A stretch of 64,000 nucleotides of DNA. Origin: an uncultured Shimia sp. GTDB lineage: Bacteria; Pseudomonadota; Alphaproteobacteria; Rhodobacterales; Rhodobacteraceae. The number at the start of each line of letters is the position of its first letter. Position 1 is the stretch's first letter. The notes below the pieces were generated by a model, which saw only the letters and a list, made by a program, of their open reading frames with translations, made no database searches and was not told the origin of the DNA. The stretch covers positions 1-64,000 of the forward strand of contig CALCOY010000097.1 of NCBI GenBank assembly GCA_937897325.1, in the 5' to 3' direction. Shown one piece after another: positions 46,275 to 55,868 of this stretch. Made by a program: the position numbers and the translations under genes.

Positions 46275-46796
46275 ATGGCATCCATCGAACACCACATCCT
46301 TGACCGCCCGACGTTCCAGAAGCCTCCCAAGCTGCTGATTGTCGTCGCACCCTACTATAAGGCGATTGCCGATCACCTTGTCGCCGGCGCGCAAGCCGAG
46401 ATCGAGGCAGCGGGCGGCACGCATGAATTGGTCGAAGTTCCTGGTGCACTGGAGATCCCGACAGCCATCGGCATCGCTGAACGCATGTCGAATTTCGACG
46501 GTTATGTCGCGCTAGGCTGCGTCATCCGGGGCGAGACGACCCATTACGATACAGTCTGCAACGACAGCAGCCGGGCGATCACCCTTCTGGGTCTTCAGGG
46601 GCTTTGCATTGGCAACGGGATCCTCACCGTCGAGAATTTGCAACAGGCGCAGGTGCGCGCGGATCCTGCTGATCAGAACAAAGGCGGCGGGGCGGCGGCT
46701 GCCGCCTTGCACCTTGTCGCGCTGAGCCGTAAGTGGGGTCGCGAAACCAAGGGGGTCGGGTTCAAACCGCTTTCCGAGCCGATCCAGATTGCCTGA
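46275..46796 (+). CDS. ribH: 6,7-dimethyl-8-ribityllumazine synthase
   Basis: The 173-residue enzyme condenses the RibB and RibD products. It has the ELVEVPGALEIPTAI block and GCVIRGETTHYDTVCND with the catalytic His. It starts on the base after the ribB stop and is followed without a gap by nusB, a classic ribH-nusB pairing. Confidence 0.96.
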   Translation: MASIEHHILDRPTFQKPPKLLIVVAPYYKAIADHLVAGAQAEIEAAGGTHELVEVPGALEIPTAIGIAERMSNFDGYVALGCVIRGETTHYDTVCNDSSRAITLLGLQGLCIGNGILTVENLQQAQVRADPADQNKGGGAAAAALHLVALSRKWGRETKGVGFKPLSEPIQIA

Positions 46797-47264
46797 ATGA
46801 CACTTTCCGGAAACCAGAAACGCAAGATGCGGTCCGCCGCCCGTCTTTACGCCGTTCAGGCTCTGTTCCAGATGGAGCAATCGGGCCAGACGGTTGACCA
46901 GGTTCGCCGCGAGTTTCTGGATCATCGCTTTGGTGCGGTCTATGATGAGGCGGAGATGAATGAGGGCGATCCGGATCATTTCGAACGTGTGATGGAAGAG
47001 GCGGTCAACTATCAGGCGCCGATCGACCAGGCCACCGATCGTGCACTTGTCGCAAAATGGCCTATTGCGCGGATCGATCCGACGCTTCGCGCCCTGTTCC
47101 GTGCCGCCGGTGCCGAGTTTCGGGACAATTCTACGCCCCCCAAGGTCATCATCACCGAATACGTGGATGTGGCCCGCGCGTTTTTCCCTGATGGAAAAGA
47201 GCCGAAATTCGTCAATGCAGTTCTTGACCACATGGCGCGCGAAGCACGGCCAGAGGCGTTTTGA
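46797..47264 (+). CDS. nusB: Transcription antitermination factor NusB
   Basis: The 155-residue all-helical protein joins the antitermination complex on rRNA operons. RSAARLYAVQALFQME at the N-terminus and the C-terminal VIITEYVDVARAFFPDGKEPKFVNAVLD block are diagnostic. It is the last gene of the rib transcript. Confidence 0.95.
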   Translation: MTLSGNQKRKMRSAARLYAVQALFQMEQSGQTVDQVRREFLDHRFGAVYDEAEMNEGDPDHFERVMEEAVNYQAPIDQATDRALVAKWPIARIDPTLRALFRAAGAEFRDNSTPPKVIITEYVDVARAFFPDGKEPKFVNAVLDHMAREARPEAF

Positions 47265-47331
47265 TTGCGCGGGTTCGACACGATGCCGCGTCAGACTAGA
47301 TTTATCGTGGAGTTAATTGGAAGGCGCGCAA

Positions 47332-47562
47332 ATGCCATCGCTTGTCCGGCTTTTCATCACCCAAGGCGCCCTCGGCTTTCTGCTGTCGGCAGTGTTTGTC
47401 TTTGGCCTCCTCTGGTTCAACGTGATGAACCTCGCCTATCTCGTAACCCATACGGTCGACGGTCCGCTGGCTGTGTTTCTTTTGTGGTTTTTCAACGGTC
47501 TCCTTTTTGGCAGTGTGCAGATCGGGTATGTGGTCTTCGCACGTGCAGGATCGGACGAATAA
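47332..47562 (+). CDS. Small two-helix membrane protein
   Basis: The 76-residue protein has two hydrophobic helices (about 10-32 and 42-62) separated by a short loop. I chose the ATG at 47332 over an in-frame TTG five codons earlier; GGAAGGCG lies just upstream. No family recognised. It is in line with nusB and the oxidoreductase gene. Confidence 0.6.
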   Translation: MPSLVRLFITQGALGFLLSAVFVFGLLWFNVMNLAYLVTHTVDGPLAVFLLWFFNGLLFGSVQIGYVVFARAGSDE

Positions 47563-47588
47563 TCAATCTCAGATAAATGGAAGACGTC

Positions 47589-48560
47589 ATGCGCGCCATG
47601 CAGGTCGTAGAGTTGGGCGAACCCCTTGCCCTGAATAACATCCCCAAACCTGAACCTGCACCGGGTGAGGTTCTGGTCAGAATTCACGCCTGCGGTCTGA
47701 ATTTTGGCGACACGCTGATCATCAAAGGAAGCTATCAGGAAAAGCCGCCGCTTCCCGCGACGATCGGGATGGAGCTTTCCGGCGTCGTCGAGGCGCTTGG
47801 CGAAGGGGTGACGGGCCTGTCTGTTGGGCAACGCATCGCAGCCTATTCCGGCTTTGGCGGTCTTGCGGACTATGCCGCCTTGCCAGCGGAGATTTGTGTT
47901 CCGATCCCGGATCAGATGAGTGCGGTAGATGCAGCAGCCTTTCTTGTGGCTTATGGTACCAGCCATGTGGCTCTCGACTACAAGGCTCAGATGCGGCCTG
48001 GTGAACGGCTTCTGGTGCTCGGTGCTTCGGGCGGTGTGGGGCTAACCGCGGTTGAACTTGGCAAGCTGATGGGGGCTGAGGTCATCGCATGCGCGCGCGG
48101 GTCCGAAAAACTGGACATCGCCAAGGCCGCCGGGGCTGATCATCTGATTGACAGCCAGACAGATGACATCCGGGAAATCGTCAAGTCACTGGGCGGTGCG
48201 GATGTGGTTTATGACCCGATCGGCGGCGGGCAATTCAAGGCTGCCCTGCGCGCTTGCAACGCCGAGGCGCGTATCCTGCCTCTTGGCTTTGCCTCGGGCG
48301 AGGTGCCGCAAATTCCGGCCAATATCCTGCTGGTCAAGAACCTGACCGTGATCGGCTATTACTGGGGCGGCTACATGCGGGTAAATCCGGCTGTGCTGAC
48401 CGACAGTTTCAAGGTGCTTTTCGACTGGTATGCGGAGGGCAAGCTAAAACCGCATGTCAGCTCCGTGATGCCGCTGGAAGATGCGAACGCGGCCCTGGAT
48501 CTGCTGCGCAAGCGGAAAGCCACTGGCAAGGTGATTGTCGAAATCGCCGCAGAGGCCTAG
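47589..48560 (+). CDS. NADPH:quinone oxidoreductase family protein
   Basis: The 323-residue zinc-free medium-chain dehydrogenase/reductase has the catalytic-domain segment GEVLVRIHACGLNFGDTLI and the nucleotide motif VLGASGGVGLTAVELGK. No zinc-binding cysteine pattern is present. The start is either the ATG at 47589 (preferred, matches relatives) or the ATG at 47577. It ends four bases inside the convergent next gene. The substrate is not predictable beyond quinone or enone reduction. Confidence 0.88.
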   Translation: MRAMQVVELGEPLALNNIPKPEPAPGEVLVRIHACGLNFGDTLIIKGSYQEKPPLPATIGMELSGVVEALGEGVTGLSVGQRIAAYSGFGGLADYAALPAEICVPIPDQMSAVDAAAFLVAYGTSHVALDYKAQMRPGERLLVLGASGGVGLTAVELGKLMGAEVIACARGSEKLDIAKAAGADHLIDSQTDDIREIVKSLGGADVVYDPIGGGQFKAALRACNAEARILPLGFASGEVPQIPANILLVKNLTVIGYYWGGYMRVNPAVLTDSFKVLFDWYAEGKLKPHVSSVMPLEDANAALDLLRKRKATGKVIVEIAAEA

Positions 48561-49576
48561 TCAAACGTCCCTGCGACGCGCCCTAGCAGCATGAAGGCAC
48601 GTGACGTGCGCGTGTTTGCCAAAGAAGATATCTCGGCGTCACTGGCGCGTTCGGCAAAAGCTGCAAACGTCCTGTCAAAAAGCCGTAGGAAGTGATGGGC
48701 CGCATCGCGGAAGATCGGGTCTTTTTTGAGCCTGCCAGCCGCCAGCGCAAGGGCCTGGCGATCATGCACACCGCCCAGCGACGCAATAGCCCGCCCCCGA
48801 TCGCCCGCAGCAAACAGCCGCCATGTTTCTGGCCGCGCGCGGTCGGGCTGAAGGTCGTCCATGTAAACACCGTCCTGGCTCAGCAAGGTCAACACGTCCT
48901 GTGCTGCCTGTATCAACTGGGCCGAGCTTCTGTCCCGCATGGCCCGGCGCAAAGCGGCAAAGCCGTCTTCATCCTCTGCCGTTTCGGGAAAATTGAGCGC
49001 CCGGATGAAATCCGAATGCGCGATAGGTGGGGCCAAATCTTCGGTCAGCGCTTCAAGGCCAAGAGACGGCTGCACCTCATCCCCAAGCTGCATTGGTTCC
49101 TGCGCCAGTTCAACCTCAACCGCCTCCGTTTCGCGCCGGGACGAAAAGGTCGCGAGCGCGCTTTCAGTCTTGCGTGTGGCGGCGGCGATCTCGTCGAGCT
49201 TTTTGGCCACCGAAGGCTCTACCGTGTTGCCGCTTTGCGCTTGTGCGATATAGGCCTGCCGGATCGTGTCGATGGCCGCCTGAAGGCGCTGGCTTTCCTC
49301 AAACATCGTGCGGCTAGATCGCAGCACCGTGGCCGCCAGCCAGATCATGCCCACTGGCAGGATGATTGCCAGTAATGTGACGGCCCATCTCAGGTGGTCA
49401 AGCCCGGTCTGTCCCCCGTCACCACCCGGCAGCACGAAAAACAGGATGGTGGCCCCAATTACCCAGACCAAAGAAAACAGACCCGCCGCGATCTCAAAAC
49501 CGGTCAGACCCTCGGCGCGTGGGCGTTCGTAGATGCCCAGCGGGGTCGGTCGATCCTGTTTGGGCGTGTCGGACAT
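48557..49576 (-). CDS. Conserved membrane protein with coiled coil, unknown function
   Basis: The 339-residue protein has two N-terminal membrane helices (about 27-49 and 64-86), then a helical region likely to form a coiled coil (about 90-150), a Glu-rich linker, and a C-terminal helical domain of about 150 residues (ALRRAMRDRSSAQLIQAAQDVLTLLSQDGVY). The family is common in Rhodobacteraceae but its role is not known to me. It is nine bases after greA on the same strand. Confidence 0.7.
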   Translation of the reverse strand: MSDTPKQDRPTPLGIYERPRAEGLTGFEIAAGLFSLVWVIGATILFFVLPGGDGGQTGLDHLRWAVTLLAIILPVGMIWLAATVLRSSRTMFEESQRLQAAIDTIRQAYIAQAQSGNTVEPSVAKKLDEIAAATRKTESALATFSSRRETEAVEVELAQEPMQLGDEVQPSLGLEALTEDLAPPIAHSDFIRALNFPETAEDEDGFAALRRAMRDRSSAQLIQAAQDVLTLLSQDGVYMDDLQPDRARPETWRLFAAGDRGRAIASLGGVHDRQALALAAGRLKKDPIFRDAAHHFLRLFDRTFAAFAERASDAEISSLANTRTSRAFMLLGRVAGTFD

Positions 49577-49585
49577 ACGCTGTCT

Positions 49586-50056
49586 CTAGACGTAGTCTAT
49601 GCTGAGCACTTCGTAGGATTTCTCGCCGCCTGGTGTGCGCACCTCGACACTGTCGCCTTCTTCCTTGCCGATCAACGCCCGCGCAATTGGGGATTTGATG
49701 TTTAAAAGACCCTTCTCGATATTGGCTTCGTGTTCGCCCACGATCTGCCAGGTCTTTTCCTCATCCGTGTCCTCATCAACCAGCTTAACGGTCGCCCCGA
49801 ATTTGATTGTGCCGGACAGCTTGGCGGGATCGATCACCTCGGCCAGACCCAGAATGCCCTCAAGCTCCTTGATCCGCCCTTCTATGAAGGACTGCTTTTC
49901 CCTTGCGGAATGATACTCTGCGTTTTCCGAAAGATCGCCATGCTCGCGCGCTTCCGCGATCGCCTTGATGATCGCCGGACGCTCCTCTGATTTGAGGTGC
50001 TTTAACTCGGTCTCCAGGGCGGCATGCCCTGTGCGGGTCATCGGTATTTTATCCAT
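49586..50056 (-). CDS. greA: Transcription elongation factor GreA
   Basis: The 156-residue factor rescues stalled RNA polymerase. The N-terminal coiled coil (about 1-75, [14 protein letters not shown] with the tip acidic residues) and the C-terminal FKBP-like domain ([14 protein letters not shown]) are both complete. Standard length. Confidence 0.97.
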   Translation of the reverse strand: MDKIPMTRTGHAALETELKHLKSEERPAIIKAIAEAREHGDLSENAEYHSAREKQSFIEGRIKELEGILGLAEVIDPAKLSGTIKFGATVKLVDEDTDEEKTWQIVGEHEANIEKGLLNIKSPIARALIGKEEGDSVEVRTPGGEKSYEVLSIDYV

Positions 50057-50284
50057 ATCGGGGCGTCCAAGTGCTAAGGCGGATTCTGCGTCGCCTGAAA
50101 ACGATGCTCATCACCTGATCAAAACGCAGACCCGAATGCAAGTGTCGTCATCGCGGCAAGGCATCGGCTGGCCTCTCCTCGCCTGCGACGGCCTTTCGCA
50201 TTCCTTCACAGCTTTACCACAATATATAACGCAGTGTCGCAATTGCATTGATGATATCTCTGCACTAGCTAGCGATCGATCTAT

Positions 50285-50302
50285 TCGGGTGCACATACCC
50301 GA
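50285..50302. promoter_or_regulatory. Inverted repeat upstream of ETF-QO gene
   Basis: TCGGGT and ACCCGA are separated by GCACAT, 25 bases before the ATG. It may be an operator for a dimeric regulator. The wider 270-base gap (50057-50326) shows no gene. Confidence 0.35.
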
Positions 50303-50326
50303 TTGCGCAACGGAGGAGCCGCCGGG

Positions 50327-51976
50327 ATGGCCGAAGTGACACGCGAAGCGATGGAGTATGACGTGGTGATCGTCGGCGCGGGGCCTGCGGGGCTAAGTGC
50401 AGCAATACGGCTGAAACAGTTGGATGCCAATCTGGAAGTTGTTGTCTTGGAAAAAGGCTCTGAGGTCGGTGCGCATATCCTGTCAGGTGCGGTGCTGGAC
50501 CCTTGTGCGCTGAACGAACTGATCCCCGATTGGAAAGAGAAGGGCGCGCCTATCACCGTCCCGGTCAAGGAAGACAACTTCTATATGCTGGGTGAGGCGG
50601 GGCATATCCGTATACCAAACTTCCCCATGCCGCCTCTGATGAACAACCACGGCAACTACATTGTCTCCATGGGTAATGTCTGCCGCTGGATGGCCGAACA
50701 GGCCGAGGAGTTGGGGGTTGAGATCTTCCCGGGCATGTCTTGTTCCGAGCTTGTCTACGGCGAGAATGGTGAAGTGAAAGGCGTCGTCGCGGGCGAGTTC
50801 GGCATCAACCCCGATGGCACACATTCCGATGGCTACGAACCCGGGATGGAGTTGCACGGCAAGTATGTCTTCCTGGGTGAAGGTGTACGCGGGTCATTGT
50901 CAAAGCAGGTCATCGCCAAATACGAGCTCGACAAAGGCAAGGAGCCACAGAAATACGGCCTTGGCATGAAAGAGATCTGGGAAATCGACCCGGCCAAGCA
51001 CAAGGAGGGCAGCGTGACCCACACGATGGGCTGGCCCTTGGGCGGCAATGCCGGGGGTGGGTCATTCATCTACCACCTTGATAACAATCAGGTTTACGTC
51101 GGTTTCGTGGTGCATCTGAACTACAGAAATCCGCACCTTTTTCCCTACATGGAATTTCAGCGCTTCAAACATCATGCGCTGGTTGCCGATCTGCTTGAAG
51201 GTGGCAAGCGTGTGGCCTATGGCGCGCGTGCAATAACAGAGGGCGGCTGGCAATCCATGCCGAAGCTCGAATTTCCTGGCGGTGCGCTTCTGGGCTGCGC
51301 GGCGGGAATGGTCAACGTGCCGAGGATCAAGGGCAACCACAATGCAATGCAATCCGGCATGCATGCCGCCGAAGCCGCTTATGCCGCTATTCAGGAAGGC
51401 CGCGGGGGGGATCATTTGAACGGTTACGAGGCGGCTGTGCACCAAGGCCCGATCGCTGACGATCTGAAGAAAGTGCGCAATGTCAAACCTTTCTGGTCGA
51501 AATACGGCCTGACAGCATCCCTGGTTCTGGGTGGGTTCGACATGTGGACCAACACATTCGGCTTTTCGCTGTTCGGCACGCAAAAACACGGAAAGTCCGA
51601 TGCGAAGGCCACCGACAAGGCCTCCCAGCACAAACCGATTGACTATCCCAAACCTGATGGAAAGCTATCCTTTGACCGCCTGACCAATGTGTCCTTCGCG
51701 ATGACCAATCACGAAGAAAGCCAGCCCGCACATCTCAAACTGGGCGACACAAGCATTCCGGTAAACATCAATCTGCCGGAATATGCAGGACCTTCAGCGC
51801 GCTATTGCCCCGCTGGTGTCTACGAGTTTGTCGAGGAAGAGGGTAAGGACACGCGTTTTGTCATCAACTTCCAGAACTGCGTGCATTGCAAGACGTGTGA
51901 CATCAAGGATCCCAGCCAGAACATCACCTGGACAACGCCCCAAGGTGGCGACGGGCCGAATTACCCGAATATGTGA
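50327..51976 (+). CDS. etfD: Electron transfer flavoprotein-ubiquinone oxidoreductase
   Basis: The 549-residue membrane-associated enzyme passes electrons from ETF-linked dehydrogenases to ubiquinone. FAD motif IVGAGPAGLSAAIRL is near the N-terminus, ubiquinone and membrane regions are central, and a C-terminal ferredoxin domain has the cysteines for one 4Fe-4S cluster (ARYCPAG and NCVHCKTCDIKDP). The ATG at 50327 follows a GGAGGAG box at good distance. It would serve fatty acid and methylated amine oxidation. Confidence 0.97.
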   Translation: MAEVTREAMEYDVVIVGAGPAGLSAAIRLKQLDANLEVVVLEKGSEVGAHILSGAVLDPCALNELIPDWKEKGAPITVPVKEDNFYMLGEAGHIRIPNFPMPPLMNNHGNYIVSMGNVCRWMAEQAEELGVEIFPGMSCSELVYGENGEVKGVVAGEFGINPDGTHSDGYEPGMELHGKYVFLGEGVRGSLSKQVIAKYELDKGKEPQKYGLGMKEIWEIDPAKHKEGSVTHTMGWPLGGNAGGGSFIYHLDNNQVYVGFVVHLNYRNPHLFPYMEFQRFKHHALVADLLEGGKRVAYGARAITEGGWQSMPKLEFPGGALLGCAAGMVNVPRIKGNHNAMQSGMHAAEAAYAAIQEGRGGDHLNGYEAAVHQGPIADDLKKVRNVKPFWSKYGLTASLVLGGFDMWTNTFGFSLFGTQKHGKSDAKATDKASQHKPIDYPKPDGKLSFDRLTNVSFAMTNHEESQPAHLKLGDTSIPVNINLPEYAGPSARYCPAGVYEFVEEEGKDTRFVINFQNCVHCKTCDIKDPSQNITWTTPQGGDGPNYPNM

Positions 51977-52000
51977 TCGCGTCAAAATCACCGCGTCGGC

Positions 52001-52032
52001 ACCGGCCACTCGCAAGAGTTGGCCGGTTTTTT
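52001..52032 (+). terminator. Rho-independent terminator after ETF-QO
   Basis: ACCGGCCACTC pairs with GAGTTGGCCGGT (one bulged base) around a GCAA loop, followed by TTTTTT. A textbook terminator, 24 bases after the stop. Confidence 0.92.
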
Positions 52033-52075
52033 GTATACGCAAACCGATATTGCATAGGTTTCAAGATGTACGGTT

Positions 52076-54058
52076 ATGTATGGGATATTCTTTTTGCATG
52101 TAGAGAGACAGCCCTTGGTAAACCCATTTCCGAACGCTGGCCCCGAATTCATCGTCAACACTTATCGTGCCCAGTGGCAAAGCGATCCGGACGTTGCTGT
52201 TCTCGCCGACGGCAGTTTCGTCATTGTCTGGCGGTCCTTCTTTTCTGAGGACGCCGGATCGGTCTATTACATCGGCGGCCAGCGGTTCGCGGCCGATGGT
52301 ACGCGGTTGGGCAATGAACTGATCCTGAGCAACACGAGCCGCGAGGCCGAGTATCCCCGGATCGACCCTTTGCCGGACGGCGGATATGCCGTTGTCTACG
52401 AGGCCGCACCCGAGACCATTCTGGGCCAATCCGACATCTATTTCCGGACATTTGATGCGGACGGCACACCCAGGATTCAGGCGCGTCAGATCAGCCCAAA
52501 CGTGGATGATTGGTTCTTTTCCAGTGAAGTACTGGCGCTGTCGAACGGAAACAGCGTCGTCTTCTATTCCGGTGACGTCGATGGAGATGTCGGAGAGGGC
52601 ATTGTCGCACAGGTCGTCAATGGCCAGGGGGCGCCGGTCGGGGCGCGTTATCTCGTCAATCAGACGACATTTGCCGATCAGCACTCTGCCCGCGCGGTTG
52701 AACTGACCAATGGAAACTCCGTTGTCATCTGGGACAGTGAACTCACCACGATCAATGAGGTCGGCAATCCCGTCGATGATGCGCGTGGTCGCATCCTTGG
52801 TCCGGATGGTCGACCCATAGGCAACGAGTTTCGGATCACCAATGACAATGATGGCGTGAATGGCGGCATTTATCTGACACAAACCGATCTGGATGTGGCG
52901 GCCCTTCCCGACGGACGCTTTGTGGCCACATGGTACGAGACGAATATCGTAACAGATCCAACCTCGTTTGAAATCCGCGGGCGCATCTTCGGCCCGAATG
53001 GTGGGCCTCAGTCGCCGATCTTCAAGGTCAACACTACCGATGGTCGGGTGGTCAACAACAGCAGTGTCGTCGCACTCGAAGGCGGGGGCTTTGTGGTTGT
53101 CTACGACGTAACGACCAATTTCGACGATCTCGATGATGTTTACGGCCAGTTCTTTTCCGACAGTGGACAACGGATCGGCACCGAATTCCATGTCGCGCAA
53201 GTCCGTTCAAACGTACAGGAGGAGGCGCAGATAGACGCCCTTCAGAACGGCGGTTTCGTCGTGACGTGGATGTCGGAATTTACCGATGGTGATAACGACG
53301 GCATATCCGCACGGGTGTTCGGGCCCCCTGATGTCGGGGATCTGGTGCTCAACGGCACGAATGGCAATGATCGTCTGGTGGGGCAAACAGGCAATGATCT
53401 GCTGCAAGGACTGCCCGGAAATGACACGCTGATCGGAAATGCAGGCAATGATACGCTGAACGGCGGCGGCGGGTCGGACAATATCAACGGCGGCGCAGGC
53501 AATGACCTGATCATCGGCGGGCCGGGGTCTGTCGACCTGCGCGACACCATATTTGCCGGGGCGGGTAATGATACCGTAGATGGGGGGGCAGGCAACGACC
53601 TGATTTACGGTCAGGATGGCAACGATGTGATTGAGGGCGGCGCTGGTGTGGACGAGGTGATCGGCCAGGCTGGCAATGATGTGCTCACTGGGTCAGGCTT
53701 CTCCGATCTGATCTTCGGCGGTGCCGGGGACGACTTCATCAATGGCGGCTTCGGCTTTGATCGCGTAAATGGCGGCGCTGGGGCAGACCGCTTTTTCCAT
53801 GTCGGGGTGCAGGGTCATGGGTCGGACTGGATCCAGGATTTCGCTGAAGAGGATAAGCTTGTCTTTGGCGGCGCGGCATCGATCGATCAATTTCAGGTGA
53901 ACACCGCGCTCACCGGCGGGGCAGGGGACGCCGCGGTGGCTGAAGCCTTTGTGATCTACCGCCCGACGGGTCAAATTCTCTGGGCTTTGGTTGATGGAGC
54001 CAGCCAGGATGCGCTCACTTTACGCATCGGTGCGCAGGAATTTGATCTTATGATCTAA
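52076..54058 (+). CDS. Secreted protein with seven-repeat beta-propeller and RTX calcium repeats
   Basis: The 660-residue protein has two parts. The first (about 30-415) consists of seven repeats of 50-60 residues, each with a core like VAVLADGSFVIVWRS, PLPDGGYAVVYEA, ALSNGNSVVFYSG, ELTNGNSVVIWDS, ALPDGRFVATWYE, ALEGGGFVVVYDV and ALQNGGFVVTWMS, suggesting a seven-bladed propeller. The second (about 425-580) has about a dozen RTX nonapeptides of GGxGNDxL type, which bind calcium. The C-terminus (QEFDLMI) resembles type I secretion signals; there is no N-terminal signal. The start may instead be the TTG at 52115 (MVNPFPNAGPEF), after AGAGAGA. Likely exported by a type I system encoded elsewhere. 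Confidence 0.88.
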   Translation: MYGIFFLHVERQPLVNPFPNAGPEFIVNTYRAQWQSDPDVAVLADGSFVIVWRSFFSEDAGSVYYIGGQRFAADGTRLGNELILSNTSREAEYPRIDPLPDGGYAVVYEAAPETILGQSDIYFRTFDADGTPRIQARQISPNVDDWFFSSEVLALSNGNSVVFYSGDVDGDVGEGIVAQVVNGQGAPVGARYLVNQTTFADQHSARAVELTNGNSVVIWDSELTTINEVGNPVDDARGRILGPDGRPIGNEFRITNDNDGVNGGIYLTQTDLDVAALPDGRFVATWYETNIVTDPTSFEIRGRIFGPNGGPQSPIFKVNTTDGRVVNNSSVVALEGGGFVVVYDVTTNFDDLDDVYGQFFSDSGQRIGTEFHVAQVRSNVQEEAQIDALQNGGFVVTWMSEFTDGDNDGISARVFGPPDVGDLVLNGTNGNDRLVGQTGNDLLQGLPGNDTLIGNAGNDTLNGGGGSDNINGGAGNDLIIGGPGSVDLRDTIFAGAGNDTVDGGAGNDLIYGQDGNDVIEGGAGVDEVIGQAGNDVLTGSGFSDLIFGGAGDDFINGGFGFDRVNGGAGADRFFHVGVQGHGSDWIQDFAEEDKLVFGGAASIDQFQVNTALTGGAGDAAVAEAFVIYRPTGQILWALVDGASQDALTLRIGAQEFDLMI

Positions 54059-54140
54059 CGTCACAAATGAACCGCAATTCAACCGTTGCTTCGTCACGCG
54101 GGCATGTTAGCCTGCCTGCCAGCGATGACAGGAGTGACCT

Positions 54141-55859
54141 TTGAAACGATCCCTTTGCCTTGCGCTTTTTGTTGCGGCCTCCGCCGCTTTGCCCACCGAC
54201 AGCTTTGCCCAGGCCCGGTCTGCGGCTGGCGCATATCTGGCGGCACGTCAGGCCGCGATGCAAAGCGATTACCAGGCCGCAGCACTTTATTACACGCAAG
54301 CTTTGGCGCGGGATCGGTTGAACCCCAGCCTTATGGAAGACACGATCATCGCGCAGCTTGCCCTTGGTCGCGTTGACCGCGCTCTGCCCGTCGCGAAAAT
54401 CCTCGAAGAGGAAGGTCATCGTAGCCAGGCCGCCCATATGGCGATCATTGCCGATCTGCTGGCAAATGAAGACTATGAATCACTTTTGCAACGTGAGGCA
54501 GACAGATCCGGCATTGGACCGCTGGTCGATGGTCTGTTGTCCGCATGGGCACATATTGGCCTCGGCAACATAGACGACGGGATCGTGGCCTTCGACACGG
54601 CAGGCACAGAAGAGGCCTTGCGCAACTTCACCCAGTACCACAAGGCTATGGCTTTGGCCTATGTCGGCGACTTCGAGGCGGCCGAAGGCGTCTTTACCGC
54701 AGAAGGCGCCAGCCGCAACCTGCAAACCCGGCGCGGGGCCATGGCCCGGGCCGAGATCCTGTCGCAATTGGGCCGAAACGCGGATGCGCTGGCCTATCTG
54801 GAGGACGCGTTCGGCGGCGCGAGCGATCCCGAAATCCTTCAGTTGAAAGCGGCATTGAAGGGCGACGAAAAGGTGCCCTTCTCCCATGTGACATCCGTTC
54901 AGGAAGGGGCCGCCGAGGTATTCTTTTCTCTGGCTGGTGCTTTGCGCAACGAAGCTGGCCCGAACTACACGCTGCTTTACGGTCGCCTCGCCTTGCATCT
55001 GCGGCCGGACCACGTGGACGCGCTGCTGCTGAATGCCGAACTGCTTGAGAACCTTGGGCAGTACGAACTGGCCATAGCCGACTATAAACGCGTCCCTGAT
55101 ACCGACCCTGCCTTTCACGCAGCCGAGATTGGTCGGGCAGAAGTCTTGCGCCGGGATGACAAACCGAACGCAGCAATCGAAGTGCTTGAACAACTGGCCA
55201 AGCGCTTCCCGGATCATGTCTCGGTGCATTCGACCCTCGGCGATATTTTTCGCCAGCAGGAGAATTATCAGAAGGCGGTGACTTCTTATGACACCGCACT
55301 GGATCTTCTGGATGATGGCAATCAGGGCGAGTGGTTTCTCCATTACGCCCGCGCGATTTCCTATGAGCGTCTTGGTGAGTGGCCTTCGGCCGAGGCCGAT
55401 TTTCGCCGCGCGCTTGATCTGAATCCGGATGCGCCGCAGGTTCTGAATTACCTCGGCTACTCGCTCGTCGAAAAGCAGATCAAGCTGGAAGAAGCGCTTG
55501 ATATGATCGAAAAGGCCGTCGCCGCCAGCCCCGATAGCGGCTACATCGTCGACAGCCTCGGTTGGGTGCTGTACCGTCTTGGCCGCTATGATGAGGCCGT
55601 TACCCAAATGGAGCTCGCGGTCGAACTCATGCCCGTGGACCCCGTCGTCAATGATCATCTGGGCGATGTTTACTGGGCCGTGGGGCGCTATCGCGAGGCG
55701 GAGTTCCAATGGCGCCGCGCACTGAGCTTCATAAACGACGGCGAGACGGCACAGGACGCCGACCCCGAACGCATCCGCCGCAAGTTGGATATCGGTCTGG
55801 ATCGTGTGCTGGCCGATGAAGGCGCGGAACCCCTGCATGTGGTCGAAGACAGCCAGTAA
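54141..55859 (+). CDS. TPR-repeat periplasmic or lipid-exposed protein
   Basis: The 572-residue protein has a signal peptide (cleavage near DSFAQA, about residue 24) and a series of tetratricopeptide repeats throughout (clear ones near 400-530: HYARAISYERLGEWPSAEAD, YIVDSLGWVLYRLGRYDEAV, HLGDVYWAVGRYREAE). TPR arrays mediate protein-protein contacts. The start is TTG with a GGAG box at 54131-54134. The gene lies nine bases upstream of ispE on the same strand. The partner is unknown. Confidence 0.85.
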   Translation: MKRSLCLALFVAASAALPTDSFAQARSAAGAYLAARQAAMQSDYQAAALYYTQALARDRLNPSLMEDTIIAQLALGRVDRALPVAKILEEEGHRSQAAHMAIIADLLANEDYESLLQREADRSGIGPLVDGLLSAWAHIGLGNIDDGIVAFDTAGTEEALRNFTQYHKAMALAYVGDFEAAEGVFTAEGASRNLQTRRGAMARAEILSQLGRNADALAYLEDAFGGASDPEILQLKAALKGDEKVPFSHVTSVQEGAAEVFFSLAGALRNEAGPNYTLLYGRLALHLRPDHVDALLLNAELLENLGQYELAIADYKRVPDTDPAFHAAEIGRAEVLRRDDKPNAAIEVLEQLAKRFPDHVSVHSTLGDIFRQQENYQKAVTSYDTALDLLDDGNQGEWFLHYARAISYERLGEWPSAEADFRRALDLNPDAPQVLNYLGYSLVEKQIKLEEALDMIEKAVAASPDSGYIVDSLGWVLYRLGRYDEAVTQMELAVELMPVDPVVNDHLGDVYWAVGRYREAEFQWRRALSFINDGETAQDADPERIRRKLDIGLDRVLADEGAEPLHVVEDSQ

Positions 55860-55868
55860 GGCACGCCA

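Noticed and set aside
52061-53200. Long open frame (379 codons) on the minus strand opposite the RTX protein
   Set aside because: It is the mirror of a repetitive Gly/Asp-rich gene. Its translation is repeat-derived, with no ribosome binding site or family match.
53320-53600. Proline-rich frame on the minus strand (PAPPSTVSLPAP-type)
   Set aside because: It is the complement of the Gly/Asp RTX repeats, not a real Pro-rich protein.
53370-53800. Short direct repeats resembling a CRISPR array
   Set aside because: The repeats are the nonapeptide codons of the RTX domain; they vary and have no constant spacer length.
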